Below are positions 56,441-64,000 of a DNA stretch of 64,000 nt, in pieces. Source of the stretch: Pogonophryne albipinna (Eukaryota > Chordata > Actinopteri > Perciformes > Artedidraconidae); NCBI GenBank assembly GCA_028583405.1, contig CM053261.1, positions 18,025,825 to 18,089,824 of the forward strand, in the 5' to 3' direction. How positions within the stretch are numbered: position 1 is the first letter of the stretch; the number at the start of each line of letters is the position of its first letter. The translations under genes and the position numbers were made by a program. The notes under the pieces are model-generated. The model saw only the letters and a program-made list of their open reading frames with translations. It made no database searches and was not told the DNA's origin.

Positions 56441-56803
56441 AAGTGAAAAAAAAAAGCTAACGTTATGAGATCAGACAGAGTCACGTGGTCAAAGTTGTTT
56501 ACCACGTGTTCTGAGTCTGCGCGTCACTTCTAGAAAAACGCAGCCGCCGGGGTGAGTTGGGGCAGCTAGTGCTTGTTGTTTTTATAGCTAACACTGTAAC
56601 GGCCCCGACACACGGCGGAACCAAACTGCCTGCCGCGGTGCTTCATATTACGCTGTCAGCTCAGCTGACTCACCAGAGGGACATTTAGATCAAATACAAC
56701 TCTGGCAAACAGCTGACAGCAGAGAGCCACACTGTTGGAGCTTCTTCAAAACAGCTAGCATCAGCTAGCGGAGCAAAGCTAGCCTGCTAGTTGCGTAGCA
56801 GCA
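56441..56803 (+). promoter_or_regulatory. cdc37l1: cdc37l1 promoter and 5' UTR
   Basis: Two CACGTG E-boxes lie at 56,482-56,487 and 56,503-56,508, 21 bp apart centre to centre. A two-unit heat-shock element TTCTAGAA lies at 56,528-56,535. A GC-rich start region (CAGCCGCCGGGG) follows at about 56,540. The transcription start is inferred to lie in the next 200 bp. A heat-shock element would suit an Hsp90 co-chaperone gene, but two units alone bind HSF weakly. Confidence 0.5.
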
Positions 56804-59800
56804 ATGGAGTGGCTAGGTAACAGCGCTTTACTTCATGATGAAGAGTCGAGCAGTGACCCAGCTCCAGCAGCCAATGGCTTCAGCGGTGTTCATCCTCACC
56901 AGCAGGTAATAACCTCACGCTAGAGGTCGGGTCGTTGTTGACGAAATAACTACCTTATTTGGCATCGCTGAGGTAACCTAACTGTATTAAAAGCATGCTA
57001 ACTAGCTAAACCTGTTTAGGGATCATTAAAGTTGGTTCATGTCAACTTTCATTGCTTGACAACAACACATGTGCTTGAGCATGTTTTTCTACGTGTATTC
57101 AGTGCCTCAGTTTCTACCTTATCTGTCATTGTATTAGCAGCTAGCTAGCATATAGCGTGCAGACAATAACTGTCACCAGGGTCCAGGCTGCATGCCAGAG
57201 TGAATGCTGACCTCATGTCCACCCAGTTGCTCTCGCTATATATTAAGCTAGCTATACATTCTTACACATCGAAATAGAAAGCAGATCTCAGGCTGTCCCG
57301 ATCCTGTCAGGACATACAAACATACTATCAGCTCCAGCGAGAGATCATGTATATATGTGAGATGGGGAGATTAAGAGGCCACATCATCACATGAAGCAGC
57401 AGCTCTCCTTCTCAATTTAATCCCACAGGTCCTCGACATTATCAGACATTGACAGCTGTGTGTTCTGCTGTCTGTTGTTGACTAGAATAGGATTTAGATG
57501 TTTTGGGAGCCATGATCAAAATGGAAAGTATGTTATTTTTAGCCATGTCGCCCCACCCTGTACCAAACACAGTATGGTTGTGGTTGAAAGGTCTTGAACC
57601 AATGGATTGCATTTCTTTTGGGATTGAGTGTGAGCGAAGAGCCTAACTATGGAAAAAGTGTAATTGGACTATTTAGAAAACTTGGGGAGGAAGAGTATCA
57701 TGAGGATGTTGTTTTACCACAGTATTATTAAATAAGCAGAACCTATACAAGTAAAAGTGTGTATTCATTTACTTTAGATTTGCACCCTTTCCTCTATTCT
57801 TGTCAAAACATTTGAATGTATTTTGTGTGTGCATTTGAATGCATTATGTTGTAGCAGAATAAAGGAATGCAGTGAGGTCACAATTCTGTGTTTATTTATT
57901 GCAAGCAATATCATTTTTGGATATTCAACAATGTCATCGCATAGTATCCTCATATATCATACAGCCCTTACTTTGAAGCACATTAAGTCCATGCCTGTCG
58001 TATTAGATATGCTATTTAAATAGACTTGGTTTAGTGGTGCAAAGCACACCTTGTATGTAATAAATGTGTATGTGATGAGGATTAACTGTCAATTTGACTC
58101 AACTCTCTGACAGTATATTGCCTTTCTCTTAGTCCTAATATCAGTTTCATCTGTTCTCCTCCCATCAGTCACCGTTGTCGCACCGCTGTGATTGTGCCAT
58201 GGCGTCGCTGTGTCAGGGCCGCTGTGTGAAAGCCTCCATCGTGTCCAGCTGGAGACTGGCTGAGGCCCAGGATCAGCTCTGCTCCCTGGGCGTCCACAGC
58301 TCAGAGTCCCTGGAGCAGGAGCGTGCTCGGACAATGGCCTGCCCCACCGAACTCACGCACACTGAGGAGGAGTGGCGCCGCAAGGAGAGCATGCTGGGAG
58401 GTCAGGAGCCCAGCCGCAGTCCTGTGCTCGGAGCTGCCTGTAGTTGGGACGTTTTTGATAAGGTAAACTATCCGTTTTGTGTGTGTTTGTTCCACAATTT
58501 AAGTGAGCTCTCATGAAGCATAGAGATGACATGGAGTATTTAAAGAGAGCAATTATATTGTGTTACATGTTCTTATTCAACTGTATACTTACTGTCTGTA
58601 ACCATTTTCTTTATAATATCAACAGTTAGTCATTGTCTTTTCTGTCTTCCAGAGTATTATCAATGTTCAACATCTCCCTGAAGATATGGATCAGGAAAAG
58701 TGCAAGACGTTTCTTCAAAAGTTTGACCAAGAGCTCCGGCATTTTGGTAAATGAGACTTCAAATATAAAGTTTCTTTCATGAATTGTCTTGCCCTCATAC
58801 TTATTGGGACTTTTAGTTGAATAAAATGTGTTGTTGTTGAAGTGTTATGACTAAACTCAACTAAGTACAAGATGAGGTGGATAGATTTTGGAGTGCACAT
58901 TTTACACGTAGAATTTGGGTTACGTTTGCTCATGACAGAATGGGTTGCATGTTCTTTGACAGCCACAGGCAACTAGGTGAGGACTTAAAAGTTGGGTCAG
59001 CTTTTTGTTTTGATGTAATCATCCCATATGTACTATGGCCTTTTTAAAGATTTGCATGCACCTGATTTGTGTTTAACAGTAAACCTTTTTTGTTTCCAGC
59101 CAACATGAACCGTTATGCTTTTTATCTTTGTGTCAGGTATGTTGCACAGGTGGGATGACAGTCAACGATTCCTTGCAGAGATGCCTCAGATCATCTGTGA
59201 GGAGACGGCAAACTACTTAATTCTGTGGTGCATGAGACTACAGCAAGAGGGGGTAATGTACTGAAAACACCCGGTTGTTGTTGTTATTTATAAAAACAAA
59301 ACCTGTAATATGTGTAGTCAAAGCCTGATCCAGTGGAATACTCCAAACACGTTTTAAACATAGAACCACTGCCTGAGCATGTTCACCGACATCTTGAAAA
59401 CACAGTTGTGGAGTCATTTTAGATTAGAATGCATCTGGCCATTTTCATTAGTGTAATCAAAGTGTTTCACTTGTCAAAGTAGTACAATAAATCCAGAAAT
59501 GACTTAATACATATGTTTTTGAACATGACATCAAAATGGTGTTTTGTCCTGCAGAAAGAAGCCCTGATGGAGCAGGTGGCGCACCAAGCTGTCGTCATGC
59601 GCTTCATCCTGGAGATGGCCTCGACCTCTCAGCAGGATCCAAGAGGCTGCTTCAGACACTTCTTCCACAAAGCCAAAGTAAGACCAAACATGACCTGAGA
59701 TGAATCCCCTCGATCCCCAAAACTGTCCTCTCCTGGGTTAAAAAGGCATGTAGGCCCTTCATCATAGCTAGAAACTGTAAGAAAATGAAAAAGATTATTA

Positions 59801-62012
59801 TTTACTTTGCTTGAAGTTATTTGACATGTAGCTTTAAAAAATATATATTTTAAAACTGCATTTGCACTCGCCACATCCTGTGAAAAACATTATATTTTGT
59901 GCTCGTCGAGCCAACCAACCATGATTGACCCGGCTGAGAACAACAGTCGCGTGACAAAAACTTAGTGAAACTTCAACTGAACTGCCGACTGTTTACAAAG
60001 AGCAGAGAGGAGAAGAGGAGTTTGTATAAATGTAAATGGTTTAATATGCAAAGCCCCCATTTGGACTCCAATATGGGTAACCTTTCAGGACATTTCGTTT
60101 GCCTTTTTCCCAATTTTTTATTTCGTTATAATGCACAATACATGTTTAAGTTCTCCTTTGCTCCAGCCATGATTGTACTGTCTCCATAGGGGTGCAGGAA
60201 TGATATATTACAGTTAAAAAGCAAGGGCATGGTGATTTAAAATGAGATGGGTGCGAAACACTCCGTGACACAAGTTTGCTTAAAGCTATGCATATTTTCT
60301 AATATTGTCGCTTGGTTGTTCCGTAGGAAGGACAAGATGTCTACTTAGAAGTCTTCCATTCAGAGCTCGAGGCCTTCAAACAGAGAGTGAGAGAATCCGC
60401 ACTCAGGTCCAGATGTGACGCACTCCATAATGTAGAACCACAACAAAGTGACACAAACTGCAGAGTTAAACCCAAAGAAGCCCTGGACTCGTTTCCTATA
60501 GTAAGTTCTTTTCCTCTTCACAGGCTGCAGTTCCTCTACTCAGCTGGCAGATGGCGCCACTGAGTTACTGAATGTTAGTGCTCTGATAAATGGAGAACTC
60601 ATAAGGCTTTAGTTGGATGCTGGATTTTAGAGCATCAACTCTCGTATTCTATTTTTCAGTGGTATAATTCCCACAAAATATGCAAATAACAATTTTCACA
60701 TACAGTAAATTGTAAAAGTGCACCAGGGAAAATGCATGGGAAGTCAGAAAACCTGGAGTAAAACACAAGTAAGCACTCTAACAGCTGCCCAAAGATGGAG
60801 TTCATTATGTGTCTCTTTAAAATCCTAACATCTGCCACACAGAAACTTTGATAACGGAGCAGTAGTGCGAAAGGGAATAGTCAATATATTTATCTTGTGT
60901 TGCATCAGTGTGTCACCCTTAAGCAATTATTGTAACTTGTTACAAGAAAGAAAATCAAGTCAAAACTTCCATTCTAGCGTATGGGCTAAATAAGCCGGTT
61001 TTTTCAGGAGTTTGCTTTGCAAGGCTGTTGAAATAAACAGACGCAGTATAAAAATGGCGATGGAGAGAGCCTCGGGGTGATTAACATCTGTGATAAAGAA
61101 AGAAATGATTATATTATATGTATTACTTGGTTATACAAATGAATTCATGTTTCAATAGATAGTAGCCTCACCATCAGTGTTCCATCTAATCATCGTATCA
61201 GCAGCGTAGCTATCACAGTAAATCCCCACTCAGACGTTATTATTGTCCTACGTCAGTGGTGTATTAGCTCCAATGTGAGCACATAATCCCTCTGGACAGA
61301 GATCTGAGATATTCAGAATAAATAATTCCGAAATAGCATATTCCACATGCTGGCTACTTAACCTGTATCTTTATAGTTTGTAAGCCTTTAGTTGGCGAGA
61401 GAGAAATAGGCTTCCTCCCCTCCGTGGGCCTCACAGCTTGATCGGCTGCCAAAACTTCTTCTCTGGGAAAAAAAGAAAACACTTCCTCCCCCCCCCTTCT
61501 CCCACACAGGGAGGATGGCTACTCAGGAATGTGATCGAGCCTGTTGAAAGTGAAGCTCATGTTTGTGCGTTTTAGTTCTTGGTTGAAATCATTTGTGAAT
61601 TCATGATCATCTAAACTTAAACTCAGATTAGGGCATGAAATGTTAAAGAGGCAGAGTGCGGTTACATAACCATTATAATCCTCTAACTAGGCAACAGGGG
61701 TCTCTCCATCCGTCTTTCTCCAGCCACATTCAGACTGATTTTGTGCATGACAATCCTGTAAAGACGCAGTGAAGGATAAAGTTACACTGTGGAGCTTTAC
61801 TTATGTATAACCTGCCTTCTCCTGAGCTCCCTGTATTGATAAAGTAACCTGTGAATGTTTTTTGATATGAAATGGACTCTCTCCCCCTCCTCTAGGTGTC
61901 CGAGTATCCCAAGAAGCATTACATAGAGGACGGACTGTGGACAAGCACAGGGAGGTGGACAAAGGACGACGCTGCAGAAACGGACGATATGCGCATGATG
62001 GAGACCTCCTAG
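56804..62012 (+). CDS. cdc37l1: cdc37l1, Hsp90 co-chaperone (CDC37-like 1 / Harc)
   Basis: Seven exons join in frame with GT-AG borders: 56,804-56,905; 58,169-58,462; 58,653-58,746; 59,137-59,252; 59,555-59,677; 60,327-60,500; 61,896-62,012. They encode 339 residues (human CDC37L1 has 337). The start MEWLGNSALLHDEESSSDPA has G at -3 and +4. Exon 2 gives the coiled-coil-like segment SSWRLAEAQDQLCSLGVHSS (about residues 57-76). Residues about 161-243 carry the most conserved block, with HFGMLHRWDDSQRFL, CEETANYLILWC, LMEQVAHQAVVMRFILEMA and DPRGCFRHFF, the Hsp90-binding core shared with Cdc37. The C-terminus ends DDMRMMETS. The family lacks the kinase-binding N-terminus of Cdc37. Role: binds Hsp90, and in family studies also Hsp70 and other co-chaperones, in the cytosol. 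No frameshift or premature stop was seen. Confidence 0.95.
56906..58168 (+). other. cdc37l1: cdc37l1 intron 1
   Basis: A 1263-bp phase-0 intron starting GTAATA and ending CCTCCCATCAG. No repeat or nested gene was recognised. Confidence 0.85.
60501..61895 (+). other. cdc37l1: cdc37l1 intron 6
   Basis: A 1395-bp phase-0 intron from GTAAGT to CTCCTCTAG, the longest intron of the gene. It has a C-run near 61,488-61,497 and no recognised transposon. Confidence 0.85.
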
Positions 62013-62091
62013 GCTCCTGCTTCTCCTCCATCTCCACCGCCTCCCCATTTAGGAGTTTTAAAGTCCTCTATACCCAGCAGAGCAGAGCAGG

Positions 62092-62097
62092 AATAAA
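62092..62097 (+). terminator. cdc37l1: possible poly(A) signal of cdc37l1
   Basis: AATAAA in GCAGGAATAAAAGGAG soon after the stop codon, followed by TTGATCGGTCTTTC. It would give a very short 3' UTR. Confidence 0.4.
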
Positions 62098-63617
62098 AGG
62101 AGACTTGATCGGTCTTTCACACCGCAGGAAACAATGTTTTGCCGATAAGAAACATTCCTCGGTGTTGTCCATACTGTGGAGTTCCTGCAGTGTCTCATGA
62201 CGGCTAAAAGCACGCGTTGCAACATAATCCTGGTGGTGCAGATGGATTTCTGATATCCTTTAAGCTGGTTGCATTTTTAATTTCTCCTGGAGAAAAAGGG
62301 AAACCTTACATTGTTGGAAAAAACAACAACAATTGATCATTTAAACCAGGCAATACAAATAATACTAAACCACTTATTTGGGCAGTTAGGAACCAAATCC
62401 AATGCCTGAAGTAGGACTCAGGTTAGTGGACTTGAAAGGAATATTGTAAATGCTGCTTAAATGAATCGTGGACAGCATGACTGACAGATGCTGGCTTTTT
62501 CTGAAGATTTTCATTTAATAGAAACAACTGATCATGTAGCACCATACTGTAGCTACTGTAAAACACACAAGTCAGTTGTCAAACAGTCTGGATCATGAGA
62601 AAGTTCACCTGTGGTGTTTCGCCTGGAATGGAAAACAAATATCCTTCCGGGCAAATGTACATGTTTTCTCAATCTAATGTCAGTCGGCCTAACTTTTTAT
62701 ATTCGGTGAAACATGCTTGTGTTTGAATGGCGTGATGTTTGAATCGGTAACAAATACAGAGAGCACAAGCGCTCCAGTTGACCTGGGTTTGTGTTTTCTC
62801 CAGCAACTTGTTTGGCTATAAGGAAATGACGGTATAGGAGTAAATGGTTTGTTCAACAGGTCAGATTCATCTTACAGTGTTTGGACTCACAACTGACTTG
62901 CATGTATTAAGCAGCACAAAGGTCTCTGGCTCATTAACAGGAGAGGATAAATAATGCAATCTGTTTTGAAGGATAGGCAGTTAGCTGCAGAGTTGGGAGG
63001 AATTAAGATTGTTGGTGCAACATTTACTTTGCTTTTGTCAATCATTATTTTGTCGACAGCTGCCTTTTTGGACTTAAGTGAATCAAGAGTTCAATGATGG
63101 TAATCTTTGACCGCTTTGCTGAGTGGCTGGCATGTGACAGTCAGGAATTACAACTTCTCTAAAGATTACACTAGAGGTGGTTTTAATGTTTAAGTTCTTC
63201 TGAAAAAATAAGTAGTTATTTTTGTTTTCTCGTGAGACTTAAGGTGTCTTGGTAATCAGACCTCCTCCTTGACTACATCTTCCATTCACATGCAATTTAC
63301 TCAATACACGTATTGGCTACAAAGTCCATTGAATCTCAAGTCCACATACAGCAACAGATGTTGATAATAATTGTTTACGTGGCTGACTTCTCTTATTGTC
63401 CTCTTCTGTGACATCATAATCCACTCTTTACAACAATATTCAGTTGCTTATTTATTTAAGCAGTTTAACATAATGCAGCGATTAATAATGAGCTATAGAC
63501 AATAGTGCATGAGGAGCATTTTCCAACTCAGCATTTATTACTCGACAAAGCACACCGGTTTTGATGCAAAGAGGCGAAAGTCAGTTTGAGGCAATCTTGG
63601 TCTCTAGTGTTAAAAGC

Positions 63618-63701
63618 AAAAAATATATTCTACTATCACTACTTTTGTTTAGTTTATATGTATAAACTAAACAAAAGTAGTGATAGTAGAATATATTTTT
63701 T
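63618..63701. repeat. perfect palindrome with 41-bp arms
   Basis: Bases 63,618-63,658 are the exact reverse complement of 63,661-63,701, with only TG between. The arms contain TACTATCACTACTTTTGTTT on the left and its inverse on the right. It could be a fold-back element, a site of template-switch replication, or an assembly or read artefact. Confidence 0.95.
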
Positions 63702-64000
63702 ACATGTATTTGACGATTTTAAAATCATAGCCTCAAATTTGACACAGGCAATGGTTTAGCTTACATTTTCTCTACCAGCTGCCCTCAACATCTGGAACAT
63801 CTGTCAGTCTCCTTTTATACCAATGCTCTGCAGACTGGACTCAGAGGTGTGTTAAAGTTTTCTTAGAAGTACAACTAAGGAGCTGAAAGCACTGTGTGTG
63901 TGGGGGGGTCTTTTTAAGAGCCTTGTGCTGTAAGCAGAAAGGAAGTCTGCGTCTGAATGTGTCCTGCACTTTATATCTGTCTGCCGTTAAAAAAAAAGAA

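Larger units (their letters stand above)
62013..64000 (+). other. cdc37l1: cdc37l1 3' UTR and downstream sequence
   Basis: AT-rich sequence without an ORF. The only clear AATAAA (62,092-62,097) is 80 bp after the stop. A longer 3' UTR using a variant signal cannot be excluded. The perfect palindrome at 63,618-63,701 is the only structured feature recognised. Confidence 0.5.

Overview
The window is eukaryotic nuclear DNA, most likely from a ray-finned (percomorph-type) fish. Three vertebrate genes can be read on the + strand, with GT-AG introns. The rest is AT-rich non-coding DNA with very long CA/GT arrays and many DNA transposons, mostly hAT type, plus LINE fragments. No operon, CRISPR array, rRNA gene or convincing tRNA was seen. 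The species call is inference from gene and repeat content.

Layout. (1) 1-23,435 holds no recognised host exon. It carries a 381-bp TTAA-flanked inverted-repeat element split by a hAT (599-2534), a second copy (10,752-11,196), a hAT-like block (12,014-13,767), a minus-strand LINE with a recognisable reverse transcriptase (about 16,307-17,490), a GT-rich minisatellite, and a nested hAT block (about 18,837-22,843). (2) 23,436-24,286 is the last two coding exons of exd3 (mut-7-like 3'-5' exonuclease), with its poly(A) signal near 24,972. (3) 25,000-31,200 is intergenic. It contains an unassigned CpG-rich block and motif matches for the Notch effector RBPJ. (4) 31,986-32,324 is a complete nrarp gene (Notch-regulated ankyrin repeat protein, 112 aa) with a probable 5'-UTR intron and a long 3' UTR to about 35,315. 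(5) 38,308-38,688 is the third TTAA-flanked element, and 39,154-45,159 is a six-kilobase hAT with several other elements nested inside it. (6) 45,168-56,400 is gene-free and rich in long dinucleotide arrays and LINE-type tails. (7) 56,804-62,012 is a complete seven-exon cdc37l1 gene (Hsp90 co-chaperone relative of Cdc37, 339 aa), followed by 2 kb that includes a perfect 41-bp-arm palindrome.

How the genes relate. exd3 followed by nrarp in the same orientation matches the order I recall for human 9q34.3, so this pair looks like conserved microsynteny. cdc37l1 is on another arm of human chromosome 9, so its place here reflects a fish arrangement. The three genes do not form a pathway: one is an RNA/miRNA-linked exonuclease, one dampens Notch signalling, and one works with Hsp90.

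The most informative unusual feature is the record of transposon insertion into transposon. For several layers both 8-bp target duplications are intact, and in one case a second copy of the host element preserves the empty site. I found no evidence of a wholly new molecular system. The best leads are the nested hAT stacks, a possible captured exon carried by one hAT family, the RBPJ-like sites upstream of nrarp, the 84-bp palindrome, and two loci with opposed CA/GT arrays.
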